DNA from: Candidatus Mediterraneibacter gallistercoris
GTDB lineage: Bacteria; Bacillota_A; Clostridia; Lachnospirales; Lachnospiraceae
Direction: 5' to 3'
Assembly (NCBI GenBank): GCA_019119745.1
Contig: DWWI01000154.1
Location: 1 to 18,749, forward strand
Length of the DNA: 18,749 bases
Below are positions 1-7,388 of this stretch, one piece after another (position 1 is the stretch's first letter; the number at the start of each line of letters is the position of its first letter). Below the pieces are notes generated by a model. The model worked only from the letters and a program-made list of their open reading frames with translations. It made no database searches and had not been told where the DNA came from. The translations under genes and the position numbers were made by a program.

Positions 1-714
1 AAGCGGAACACTTTTTGATCCAAGTATTTCCAGGTGTACCGTAATACCGTCTTCACCCAGGTTATTGGTAAGCTGATTCTGATCCAGTATATTCCCGTTC
101 TTATCAAGAAGCCGCAATTCCGCAGTCAGGTCCGTATCCTTTGAAAGGCCCGACGCCTCCACGTAGGCTACTGCACGATCTATCTCTTCTATCTGAGATT
201 CCGCACCGGTGATTGTCACCTTCTCCGGACTTACCGTTGTATTTCCTATTATATATCCGTCTCTTGTGGAGACATCATTGGTACTCGCTGTAAGGGACAG
301 AACTTTCTTTCCACTCTTTTCCACCTGGATTCTCAGATTATTCGGCACAGATGCCGCTGTCTGATAATCTCTTCCTGCTGTCAGATTTGCAACTGATATC
401 TCTACCGGTATCAGTCCGGTATCCGTGTCCATTTCCTTGACATCCGCGGTTGCTATGATATCATCGCTTTCTATATCCTGGAGTACAGAACGCCGTGCGG
501 ATATCACGGCAGTTACATTCTGTCCGTCAAGAACCTGGTAAACATTCCCCTGCTGAGTAATAATATCCTGATTTTCAAGAGAGACCGGAATGTTTGAAAA
601 AGTCTGCTGAGTTACCGGATCGTCAACGTTCACCACGATCAGCCAGAGAAACAGCGAAAAGACAAACGCCATGACTTTAAGCCCAAAATTTTTTGTCAGT
701 TTTTGTTTGATCAT
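1..714 (-). CDS. cdaR: CdaR (YbbR-domain) regulator of CdaA, 3' part missing
   Basis: The reading frame is open from the ATG at 714 to the window edge, giving 238 visible residues; the C-terminus lies outside. The N-terminus has a short basic stretch (MIKQKLTKN) and one hydrophobic segment at about residues 10-28, followed by a beta-rich extracytoplasmic region with repeated phrases such as VSLENQ, IPVEISV and VTITGAESQIEEI, typical of YbbR repeats. In Firmicutes CdaR is a single-pass membrane protein that binds and modulates the c-di-AMP synthase CdaA. The start codon overlaps the cdaA stop as ATGA (711-714), so translation is probably coupled. Known CdaR proteins carry three or four YbbR repeats, so roughly half is expected beyond the edge, where glmM is the usual next gene (not visible). 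The assignment rests on fold pattern plus context. Confidence 0.88.
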   Translation of the reverse strand, partial: MIKQKLTKNFGLKVMAFVFSLFLWLIVVNVDDPVTQQTFSNIPVSLENQDIITQQGNVYQVLDGQNVTAVISARRSVLQDIESDDIIATADVKEMDTDTGLIPVEISVANLTAGRDYQTAASVPNNLRIQVEKSGKKVLSLTASTNDVSTRDGYIIGNTTVSPEKVTITGAESQIEEIDRAVAYVEASGLSKDTDLTAELRLLDKNGNILDQNQLTNNLGEDGITVHLEILGSKSVPL

Positions 715-1586
715 GATCTGCGCCATCCTTTCCGTATAGTAAACTTTCCTGACTCGGAATTTCTATACTGAATCTGACCCAGCCTTTTCCTCAGTTCTTC
801 CGGATTCACTCCTCTGCTGAGAGCTCCGCCTTCCGCTACGGAGACAAGTCCGGTTTCTTCTGACACGACAATGATGATCGCATCACACACCTCGCTCATG
901 CCAAGCGCGGCCCTGTGTCTCGTCCCCAGGTCCTTGCTGATCGACATATTATCCGAAAGAGGCAGATAACATGTTGCAGACGTGATTCTGTCTCCTCTTA
1001 TGATCACCGCCCCGTCGTGAAGCGGGGTGTTGTGTTCAAAAATATTTATGAGCACCTGCGAAGACACCTTGCAATCAAGTTCAATGCCTGTCATTTCATA
1101 CTCAGTAAGCTGGATTGCCTGTTCCACAACGATCAGTGCGCCGGTACAGACGCTTCCCATATCAAAGCAGGCTTTTACGATACTGTCTGCAGTTTCATCA
1201 GAGAAACGCATATTTGCCTTATTTCTCTCAAAAAGGTTGATATTGCTCAAAAGATTCTTTTCGCCCAGCTTTTCCAGCGCACGGCGCAATTCAGGCTGGA
1301 AGACTACCACCGCTGCTATCGCAAGCACATTTATTGATTCTTTTGCAAGAAAGAGGATCGTATTCATCTGAAAGATCAGTGCGATCAGAATGAACACTCC
1401 CAACACGATGATCCCCCGAAGGAGCATCCACGCCTTTGTATTTTTGATCCACAGCATGATCTCATATACGATCACGGTAATGATCAGTATCTCCACAATA
1501 TCCATAACATGAATATCAGGGATATAGGCATTGTCCATATATCTGTCAAGAAAATTTTTTATCCATCCAATCATTCTGCGTGTCAC
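711..1586 (-). CDS. cdaA: Diadenylate cyclase CdaA (DacA)
   Basis: Membrane-bound enzyme that condenses two ATP into cyclic di-AMP, a second messenger controlling potassium and osmolyte transport and cell-wall homeostasis. Three hydrophobic segments lie at about residues 28-46, 55-73 and 78-96, followed by the conserved FQPELRRALEKLG and a cytoplasmic DAC domain. The catalytic signatures are intact: DGA at 191-193 (in NTPLHDGAVII) and RHR at 223-225 (in GTRHRAALG). Length 291 aa is normal for the family. The start is uncertain: GTG at 1586 has GAGG only about 3 nt upstream, while an in-frame ATG at 1574 (MIGWIKNFL) has it about 14 nt upstream. It is followed by cdaR with a 4-bp overlap and preceded after 34 bp by a polytopic membrane protein, in an apparent operon read from 3197-3227. 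Confidence 0.97.
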   Translation of the reverse strand: MTRRMIGWIKNFLDRYMDNAYIPDIHVMDIVEILIITVIVYEIMLWIKNTKAWMLLRGIIVLGVFILIALIFQMNTILFLAKESINVLAIAAVVVFQPELRRALEKLGEKNLLSNINLFERNKANMRFSDETADSIVKACFDMGSVCTGALIVVEQAIQLTEYEMTGIELDCKVSSQVLINIFEHNTPLHDGAVIIRGDRITSATCYLPLSDNMSISKDLGTRHRAALGMSEVCDAIIIVVSEETGLVSVAEGGALSRGVNPEELRKRLGQIQYRNSESGKFTIRKGWRRS

Positions 1587-1620
1587 CGCCTCATCATTTC
1601 ATGCAGAGTCACCAGACCGG

Positions 1621-2736
1621 CTACTCTGTCGTTTTATCCTCCTGGTCAAGACCTAATTCCTTACTCAGACTTCTCGTAAGAAGGATCTCATCTGTCGTCC
1701 TGTCTTTAAGCCCTCCAGACTTCTCACTTTTTGTCTGAGCGCGACCTGTATCATTTTCTCTTCCGCTTTCTCCGCTTTCATTTTGTTCAGGCACTTTTCC
1801 TTCCTCAGTCTGCTGCCCTGTTATATGTTTCACTGTCTTTTCCGGTACGGGCACGCCGATCTTTGGAACAGCTTTAACATAATAATAGTATTCGTCGTCC
1901 TCAAACTGTATATGCTCTGTCCTGGAGTAATCCACGGAAAAAAACATGACCTCCAGCAGCAAACCTATCACTATTCCCAGAGCCGCACTCGCAATTATTA
2001 TCACGTAGGAGTAATTCAGGTTCAAAGCGATATTGCCTGCCGATGCCACAACAATGCATACCACCGCGCCGGCTGCTGAAGCGATCTTCCACGCATGATC
2101 CACCGACCTTGTGCGCACCGTATTCACCACCAGTGTCGCGATCACGATAGTCATCACCATCAGCCACATTTCCCTGCTGGCAATGACCTGTCTGGTAAAG
2201 CTTATCAGGCTTTCATACATGCTTTCAGCCCCTGCACTCTGCAGTGCAGCGGAAGATGCCTTCACAAAGTGAAGCATATAGTAGGCGATCGTTCCGCATG
2301 CTGCCGGGACAATCCATACCGGAGTTCCAAGAAGACCGAAAATGACCGGAATAACAAACGGTATTTTCATTCCAAACGCCAGTGCCGAAATAAGTACCAG
2401 CCACGCTTTATCAGGTGTGAACCTAAAATAGAAAATATACATGATCAGAAAAATCACGAGCGACACTGCCGCGATCGGCATGGACAAAGCATAAAAATGT
2501 ACTAATACCAGCACAGTCGCTGCCAGGACCATTATAGTCATAGGAAGAAAAGTACAGATCACGGCAAGGCCAGCCGTGCAGAACATCGAAGACGCCAGCT
2601 TCATGAAGCCGATATTTGAATTAATCGCCCCAAAAAGAATCAGGCCCAGAAGAAACTGGAGTACTTTCAAAATATAGATAGAATATGCGGCATATGTTTT
2701 TTTCAGCCTTTCCCGCAGGACAAGTAAATTGCTCAT
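1621..2736 (-). CDS. Uncharacterised polytopic membrane protein of the cdaA operon
   Basis: I do not recognise a named family. The 371-residue protein has about eight to ten hydrophobic segments between residues 19 and 266 (for example 19-37, 66-82, 86-104, 128-145, 191-207, 218-237, 243-266). A hydrophilic tail of about 100 residues follows and is probably cytoplasmic. The tail opens with an unusual acidic-tyrosine motif at 279-286 (EDDEYYYY), then VKAVPKIGVPVPEK, and becomes a Glu/Lys/Gly/Thr-rich low-complexity stretch ending in LTRSLSKELGLDQ. The ATG overlaps the stop of the upstream small membrane protein by 4 bp (2733-2736), and cdaA follows after 34 bp, so the three are probably co-transcribed. 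A role linked to c-di-AMP synthesis or envelope stress is an inference from position only. No transporter ATPase motif or catalytic signature was seen. Confidence 0.85.
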   Translation of the reverse strand: MSNLLVLRERLKKTYAAYSIYILKVLQFLLGLILFGAINSNIGFMKLASSMFCTAGLAVICTFLPMTIMVLAATVLVLVHFYALSMPIAAVSLVIFLIMYIFYFRFTPDKAWLVLISALAFGMKIPFVIPVIFGLLGTPVWIVPAACGTIAYYMLHFVKASSAALQSAGAESMYESLISFTRQVIASREMWLMVMTIVIATLVVNTVRTRSVDHAWKIASAAGAVVCIVVASAGNIALNLNYSYVIIIASAALGIVIGLLLEVMFFSVDYSRTEHIQFEDDEYYYYVKAVPKIGVPVPEKTVKHITGQQTEEGKVPEQNESGESGRENDTGRAQTKSEKSGGLKDRTTDEILLTRSLSKELGLDQEDKTTE

Positions 2737-3134
2737 GATCCGTCTTTCTCCTTCTTATACATCTTTTCCAGCCGGGACAATTCCCTGTAATATCGTTTTA
2801 CCCGGTGCTTTGCGCGCCCGTGCTTTTTCCTGTAGAAATTTCCCGCGCCAATGCCATAAACGATCAGCAGAACAAGATAAAACCCAAGTGCGATCGCCGC
2901 AAGCAGGATGAGCTTTACTATTGTAAGTCCTTCCATAACAGAGTCAGCCGTACAGAGAAGGAAAAGCCCTGCCACAAGAACATATCCGACTGTGATCCAT
3001 ATGAGAGTGATCCAAGTGTTCAGGCTTGCATAATCCTTTTTATAATACGTACTGATCTTTATGTCCTCTTCAGCATGATTTTTTTCATAAATCGCTGTCC
3101 GCGTCATCAGACGGACTCTTTTTTTATCCAGCAT
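2733..3134 (-). CDS. Small two-segment membrane protein, first gene of the cdaA operon
   Basis: Unrecognised protein of 133 residues from the preferred ATG at 3134 (MLDKKRVRLM). The frame extends upstream to another ATG at 3173, but that lacks a Shine-Dalgarno sequence, while 3134 has GGCAGG six bases upstream. The protein has a basic N-terminus, a short soluble stretch (IYEKNHAEEDIKISTYYKKD), two hydrophobic segments at about residues 40-60 and 70-96, and a strongly basic C-terminal tail rich in Lys, Arg and Tyr (KKHGRAKHRVKRYYRELSRL). That layout places both ends in the cytoplasm. It overlaps the next membrane protein by 4 bp (ATGA), so translation is probably coupled. A clear promoter sits 63-93 bp upstream. 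A helper for the polytopic partner is possible but unproven. Confidence 0.8.
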   Translation of the reverse strand: MLDKKRVRLMTRTAIYEKNHAEEDIKISTYYKKDYASLNTWITLIWITVGYVLVAGLFLLCTADSVMEGLTIVKLILLAAIALGFYLVLLIVYGIGAGNFYRKKHGRAKHRVKRYYRELSRLEKMYKKEKDGS

Positions 3135-3196
3135 GTCTGACCTGCCATCCTTCCTATGTATTACGGCCCCCATTCAGTGTCAGCCCATTATGTTTT

Positions 3197-3227
3197 AGTA
3201 TATCATATACCTATGTTCCTTGTCCAA
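3197..3227 (-). promoter_or_regulatory. Sigma-A-type promoter of the membrane protein-cdaA-cdaR operon
   Basis: On the minus strand a TATACT -10 hexamer (3197-3202) is preceded by TG in the extended -10 arrangement (TGATATACT). A TTGGAC -35 hexamer lies at 3222-3227 with a 19-base spacer. It overlaps the very end of comF, starts transcription just before the small membrane gene at 3134, and explains how the c-di-AMP cluster can be expressed apart from recD2-comF. Judged by eye only. Confidence 0.6.
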
Positions 3228-3897
3228 TGCTTACAGTTAAAAAGTAAACATTTTCAGCCCCTGCAAGGCAGAGCATTTTCGCACATTTCTCCACCGTACT
3301 CCCAGTCGTATATATATCGTCAACAAGCAGTATGTTCGTCGGAAGGTTCTGCCCTCTTTTCACCGCAAAAGCCCCCTGAAGATTCTGTCTCCTCTCATTT
3401 TCTCCCAGCACCTTCTGAGGATCCGTCCTCCTGATCCGGAAGAGCAGGTCATTTCTCGCCGGGATCCCCGTCAGCTGCGACAGTTCATCTGCGATGATCT
3501 CTGCCTGATTGAATCCTCGCCTTCTTTTTCTCGAAGCGTGCAGAGGTACCGGGATGATAAGGCCGATCTCCCATTGTTTCAATTCATTCCTGAATCGACG
3601 TTCCATCTCTGAGGCAAAGATTTTCCCATACCTTCTTTTGTTGTGATATTTAAAGCGGTATATTGCTCCGGGGACCTTGCCCCTGTGAAGCCATACACTC
3701 CGCCCCTGCCGTATAAAGGAACGATGTTTTCCGCAATCCTGGCAGTACTCTTCCTCTTCCCCGGCAAGAGGTTTCCCGCAGTGCATACAGCGCGGCTCCT
3801 CTATATACGGCAGCTCTTTCCGGCACTCCGGGCAGATCTTCTCTTCTGTTATGCGCCCGCAGAACGGGCAGACCGGCGGATAAAGCAGATCTAAAAT
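3211..3897 (-). CDS. comF: ComF-family phosphoribosyltransferase protein with non-canonical start
   Basis: The core is a type I phosphoribosyltransferase fold with the PRPP-binding loop NILLVDDIYTTGSTV near the C-terminus; family members act in DNA uptake and competence with the ComFA helicase. The first ATG in frame is at 3786 (MHCGKPL), with GAGGAG nine bases upstream, giving 191 aa. The frame upstream of it clearly codes for the usual ComF N-terminus: LLYPP, then zinc-ribbon pairs CPFC and CPEC, joining CMHC and CQDC after that ATG. No ATG, GTG or TTG exists between the in-frame stop in recD2 and this region. I extend it to an ATT at 3897 (228 aa, normal length), which overlaps the recD2 stop; a CTG at 3888 with AGGA nine bases upstream is the alternative. 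The family call is firm and the start is not. Confidence 0.82.
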   Translation of the reverse strand: MLDLLYPPVCPFCGRITEEKICPECRKELPYIEEPRCMHCGKPLAGEEEEYCQDCGKHRSFIRQGRSVWLHRGKVPGAIYRFKYHNKRRYGKIFASEMERRFRNELKQWEIGLIIPVPLHASRKRRRGFNQAEIIADELSQLTGIPARNDLLFRIRRTDPQKVLGENERRQNLQGAFAVKRGQNLPTNILLVDDIYTTGSTVEKCAKMLCLAGAENVYFLTVSIGQGT

Positions 3898-6104
3898 TCC
3901 TTGATTCGTTCTGCCAGGCTTGTGTATCTTTCCTGCTCGCTTTTGTTTTGTATCATTTCCTGAAATGTCACATCACTCCCCACTATTGTAAGACAACGCT
4001 TTGCTCTTGTGACAGCCGTATAGAGAAGATTTCTGTTATACAGCAGTCTGGGGCCAGGCAGGAGCGGCAGGATCACAGCCGGATATTCGCTTCCCTGGGA
4101 CTTATGGACCGTGATCGCATACGCAAGCTCAAGCTCCTCTGTCATTTCAAAACTGTATTTCACTTTTCTTCCCTCGTCAAACTCCACTTCCAGCGACTCC
4201 GTATACGGGTTAATCTCCGTTATGATGCCCATATCGCCATTAAAAACACCTGTCCCTTTATCCACAGTCAAACCATATTTTGTAGAGATTTCCCACTCGA
4301 TCTGATAATTGTTTTTTATCTGCATGACCTTGTCCCCGGTCCGAAACAGCCTGCCTCTTATCTCTGCTTCTGTTTTTCCCGGATCCGCAGGATTCAGATA
4401 TCTCTGCAGTATCTGATTCAATCTCTCTACTCCCAGAAGCCCCTTTCTTGTCGGGGTCATGACCTGGATCTCATTGGGACTTGCCCCCACATAGCGGGGA
4501 AGCTTTTTCTGGATCAGGGTGATGATCACGCTGATAATCACATCTGCGTTCTGTCTTTTCAGGAAAAAGAAATCTCTGCTCTTATTGTCCAGTATGACCG
4601 GTTCCCCGGAATTGATCTTGTGAGCATTCACCACGATATCGCTTTCCCCCGCCTGACGGAATATTCTTGTCAGACGTACGACCGGGAAACATTCTGAGCG
4701 AATGATATCCTTTAGAACGCTTCCCGGTCCGACAGACGGGAGCTGGTCTACATCTCCCACCAGAGCAAGCCGTGTTCCTGGAACTGTCGCCGATAAGAGA
4801 GCATGCATCAGAGGCAGGTCCACCATAGACATCTCGTCAATGATGATCACATCTGCTTCCAGAGGATTTTCCCGGTTTCTGCCAAACCCGCTCACATTTC
4901 CTTCCGCTTCCGGATTGCCGTTCACCTCCAAAAGCCTGTGGATTGTCTGCGCCTCGTATCCTGTCGCCTCCGTCATTCTTTTCGCCGCTCTTCCGGTGGG
5001 CGCGGCAAGCAGAATGCTCATCCCCTCACTGTCGAAAAACCGTATCATTGTATTGATCGTTGTTGTCTTTCCTGTTCCCGGACCGCCTGTAAGAACAAGA
5101 AGGCCGTGTTTGATCGACTCGATCACAGCTCTGTGCTGCATCGGATCCAGTTCGATCTGCTCGTTTTTTTCAACCGCCTTTAATCTGCGTTCCATCATAT
5201 CTTCCGGCATATCACAGTCTATGTCCAGGTCATGGAGCATTTTGGCTGTATTCAGTTCCAGATAATAATAATGTGCAGGATATACCCTCATCTCACCGTC
5301 TTCCGTCTCTTTCATGACGGTTTTCCGTTCAATGCAAAGATCCATGACATATTTCTCAATATCACTGATCTCCACCTCCAGTAGGGCACCTGCCCTTTTG
5401 AGGAGAACATCCTGCGGAAGATAAATATGCCCCTCTCCTGCCGCCTGCTGAAGAGTATAGAAAATACCGCTCTTGATCCGATAATCAGAATCCGTATGTA
5501 TTCCGATCCGGGATGCGATCTCATCTGCCGTGCGGAAACCGACACCTTCAATATTATCCGCAAGCTGATATGGATTCTCCTCCAGTACTTTGTATACTTT
5601 CATACCATAATACTTGTATATTTTCGCTGCAAGTTTTGTTGAAATCCCATATTTCTGCAGATAGATCATTGCTTTTCTCAGATCTTTTTTCTCTTCTACC
5701 TGCTCAGCGATCTCCCGTGCTTTTCTCTCACTAATTCCCTTGATCTCGGAAAGTCTTTCAGGCTCCTCATCTATGATACGAAAAGTGTCTTCTTTGAACC
5801 TCCGGACGATCCGTGCGGCAAGAGCGGCTCCCACTCCTTTTACCGCGCCGGATCCAAGGTATCTTTCGATCGAGACCAGATCCTCCGGTTCCTTCACCTG
5901 ATAGGCCGATACCTTAAACTGATTTCCGTATACATTATGATTAACATATTCTCCCTGCAGTTCCAGCATTTCTCCTTCATTTATAAAATTAAAGTTTCCA
6001 ACGCAGGTTACTTCGCCGTCATCATTATCCAGATTGAAGACCGTATATCCGTTTTCTTCATTGCGGAATACGATATGATCAACATAGCCTGTAACTGTCT
6101 CCAA
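3891..6104 (-). CDS. recD2: RecD2 (RecD-like) SF1B DNA helicase
   Basis: A 5'-3' DNA helicase of the RecBC-independent RecD2 type, acting in repair and replication-fork maintenance. The N-terminal RecD2-specific part (about 1-320) has an OB-like start (GYVDHIVFRNEENGYTVF) and helix-hairpin-helix repeats (GVGAALAARI, IKGISERKAREIA, GVGFRTADEIA). The motor follows: Walker A GPGTGKTT with Lys346, motif Ia APTGRAAKR, motif II DEMSM at 423-427, motif III GDVDQLPSVGPG at 450-461, the MTPTRKGLLG segment, motif V ITVHKSQGSEYPAV and motif VI LYTAVTRAKR. Length 737 aa is typical. The start codon is TTG at 6104, supported by upstream purine-rich AGGAGAAGTGAGAGG and by the match of METVTGYVDHI to family N-termini. 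The stop overlaps the extended comF frame. No convincing promoter was seen in the 142 bp before it. Confidence 0.96.
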   Translation of the reverse strand: METVTGYVDHIVFRNEENGYTVFNLDNDDGEVTCVGNFNFINEGEMLELQGEYVNHNVYGNQFKVSAYQVKEPEDLVSIERYLGSGAVKGVGAALAARIVRRFKEDTFRIIDEEPERLSEIKGISERKAREIAEQVEEKKDLRKAMIYLQKYGISTKLAAKIYKYYGMKVYKVLEENPYQLADNIEGVGFRTADEIASRIGIHTDSDYRIKSGIFYTLQQAAGEGHIYLPQDVLLKRAGALLEVEISDIEKYVMDLCIERKTVMKETEDGEMRVYPAHYYYLELNTAKMLHDLDIDCDMPEDMMERRLKAVEKNEQIELDPMQHRAVIESIKHGLLVLTGGPGTGKTTTINTMIRFFDSEGMSILLAAPTGRAAKRMTEATGYEAQTIHRLLEVNGNPEAEGNVSGFGRNRENPLEADVIIIDEMSMVDLPLMHALLSATVPGTRLALVGDVDQLPSVGPGSVLKDIIRSECFPVVRLTRIFRQAGESDIVVNAHKINSGEPVILDNKSRDFFFLKRQNADVIISVIITLIQKKLPRYVGASPNEIQVMTPTRKGLLGVERLNQILQRYLNPADPGKTEAEIRGRLFRTGDKVMQIKNNYQIEWEISTKYGLTVDKGTGVFNGDMGIITEINPYTESLEVEFDEGRKVKYSFEMTEELELAYAITVHKSQGSEYPAVILPLLPGPRLLYNRNLLYTAVTRAKRCLTIVGSDVTFQEMIQNKSEQERYTSLAERIKEF

Positions 6105-6128
6105 TTCCTCTCACTTCTCCTTTATCAC

Positions 6129-6160
6129 AAAGCAGATAACCGGAATCTGCTTTTTCTTTT
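6129..6160. other. Hairpin upstream of recD2 with a T-run on the opposite strand
   Basis: AAAGCAGA (6129-6136) and TCTGCTTT (6146-6153) form a perfect 8-bp stem with a 9-base loop. On the plus strand it is followed by TTTTTCTTTT (6151-6160), as in an intrinsic terminator, although no plus-strand gene exists. On the minus strand the hairpin lies in the leader of recD2, about 25 bases before its start codon, without a U-run. It may end antisense transcription or shape the recD2 leader. Confidence 0.45.
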
Positions 6161-6197
6161 TACGTACTTGCAAGGTCTGTCTATAGATATAAACAGA

Positions 6198-6228
6198 AAA
6201 AGGGTGTATTTTTCACACACACCCTTTT
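6198..6228 (-). terminator. Intrinsic terminator of mreB
   Basis: On the minus strand AAAAGGGTGT (6228-6219) pairs perfectly with ACACCCTTTT (6207-6198) around an 11-base loop, followed by a T-rich stretch (TTCTGTTTAT). It starts 18 bases after the mreB stop codon, so mreB transcription probably ends here, before recD2. The stem's terminal A/T pairs make it partly functional on the plus strand as well. Confidence 0.75.
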
Positions 6229-6246
6229 CCAAAATCCTGACGGACA

Positions 6247-7236
6247 CTAAAAATCTTTTCTTCCGCTCATAAATTCAACAAACTGACCGGTACCGATTGC
6301 AACAACCTTCATCGGATCTTCCGCTGTCATGGTATTGATACCTGTTTTTTCCTCAATCAGCTCTTCAAGCCCTCTGAGCATTGCCCCTCCGCCTGTCAGC
6401 ACGATCCCTCTGTCAAGAATATCTGCGGAAAGTTCCGGAGGTGTCTGCTCAAGCACAGAAATAACAGCCTCTACAATCTGACTTGTAGAATCCCGGAGGG
6501 CCTCTTCTGTCTCAGAAGATGTAACAGTAACTGTCTTTGGCAGACCTGTTACGAGATTTCTTCCACGGACTTCCATTGTCTCTTCCTCAACAAGCGGATA
6601 GGTCGTTCCGATCTTTATCTTGATATCCTCTGCTGTTCTTTCACCGATCAGCAGATTATGTTTCTTTCTCATATAGCGCACAATGGCCTCATCGAAATCA
6701 TCGCCGGCCACCTTGATGGACGTATTAACAACCGTACCTCCAAGAGAGATTACAGCGATATCCGCAGTACCTCCTCCGATATCGACGATCATATTTCCAC
6801 AGGGCTTTGCAATATCAATCCCTGCTCCGATCGCCGCCGCAACCGGCTCCTCGATCAGATGTACTTCCCGTGCACCAGCCGCAAAGGTAGCCTCCTCAAC
6901 AGCTTTCTTTTCCACTTCTGTTACACCGCTGGGGACACAGATTGAAATACGCGGTTTTTTAAATGTACGTTTTCCCAGTGCTTTCTGTACAAAATACTTG
7001 ATCATTTTTTCCGTCACAGTATAATCAGAAATTACACCCTGGCGAAGCGGGCGGACCGCCACGATATTTCCCGGCGTTCTTCCAAGCATCAGTCTTGCCT
7101 CTTCACCGATCGCCTTGATCACATTGGTATCTCTGTCAAAGGCAACAACCGATGGTTCTTTCAGAACAACTCCTTTTCCTTTTACATATACCAGTACACT
7201 GGCGGTTCCCAAATCTATTCCAAGATCTACAGACAT
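6247..7236 (-). CDS. mreB: MreB/Mbl rod-shape-determining actin homologue
   Basis: Cytoplasmic actin-like ATPase that forms membrane-associated filaments guiding lateral cell-wall synthesis. Conserved features, in order: phosphate-1 loop GIDLGTASV (about 6-14), the VVAFDRDT segment, MIKYFVQKAL, ICVPSGVTEVEKKAV, the HLIEEPVAAAIGAG segment, phosphate-2 loop IVDIGGGTADIAVISLGG, the GDDFDEAI motif, and the C-terminal adenosine motif LTGGGAMLRGLEEL. Length 329 aa is normal. The ATG has GGGAG eight bases upstream. The gene stands alone between uvrA and recD2, without mreC or mreD, which fits the extra MreB/Mbl paralogue of many Firmicutes; sequence by eye cannot separate MreB from Mbl. It has its own promoter and terminator. 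Confidence 0.95.
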   Translation of the reverse strand: MSVDLGIDLGTASVLVYVKGKGVVLKEPSVVAFDRDTNVIKAIGEEARLMLGRTPGNIVAVRPLRQGVISDYTVTEKMIKYFVQKALGKRTFKKPRISICVPSGVTEVEKKAVEEATFAAGAREVHLIEEPVAAAIGAGIDIAKPCGNMIVDIGGGTADIAVISLGGTVVNTSIKVAGDDFDEAIVRYMRKKHNLLIGERTAEDIKIKIGTTYPLVEEETMEVRGRNLVTGLPKTVTVTSSETEEALRDSTSQIVEAVISVLEQTPPELSADILDRGIVLTGGGAMLRGLEELIEEKTGINTMTAEDPMKVVAIGTGQFVEFMSGRKDF

Positions 7237-7280
7237 ATTTGATTCTCCCTTCCAAACTCTTTATGCTCGTTCCCTTAACA

Positions 7281-7294
7281 GTCTGCCGGCAGAC
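7281..7294. repeat. Perfect 14-bp palindrome in the mreB leader
   Basis: GTCTGCCGGCAGAC is a perfect inverted repeat, 45-58 bases before the mreB start codon and downstream of the predicted promoter. As a DNA site it could bind a dimeric regulator; as RNA it can only form a short stem if the centre opens. Two GGAGG sequences lie just upstream of it in the same leader. Its role is unknown. Confidence 0.45.
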
Positions 7295-7344
7295 AAACAT
7301 CTTCCTCCTGTGTGTGCTGGCTCTTCCTCCTTTATCCGCATACT

Positions 7345-7373
7345 AGTATAATAAACTTTTCAAAAAATGGAAA
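7345..7373 (-). promoter_or_regulatory. Sigma-A-type promoter of mreB
   Basis: On the minus strand TTTCCA (7368-7373, -35) and TATACT (7345-7350, -10) are separated by exactly 17 bases. The -35 begins about 16 bases after the uvrA stop. The predicted transcript has a leader of about 100 bases containing two GGAGG boxes and a 14-bp palindrome. Confidence 0.55.
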
Positions 7374-7388
7374 CCCTTTTTTCTATAT

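Noticed and set aside
3135..3173. Upstream extension of the small membrane protein to ATG 3173
   Set aside because: There is no Shine-Dalgarno sequence before it, while ATG 3134 has GGCAGG at good spacing.
3948..4697. Plus-strand ORF of 249 codons antisense to recD2
   Set aside because: It overlaps the helicase motifs of recD2 in reverse and shows no protein-like motif; a shadow frame.
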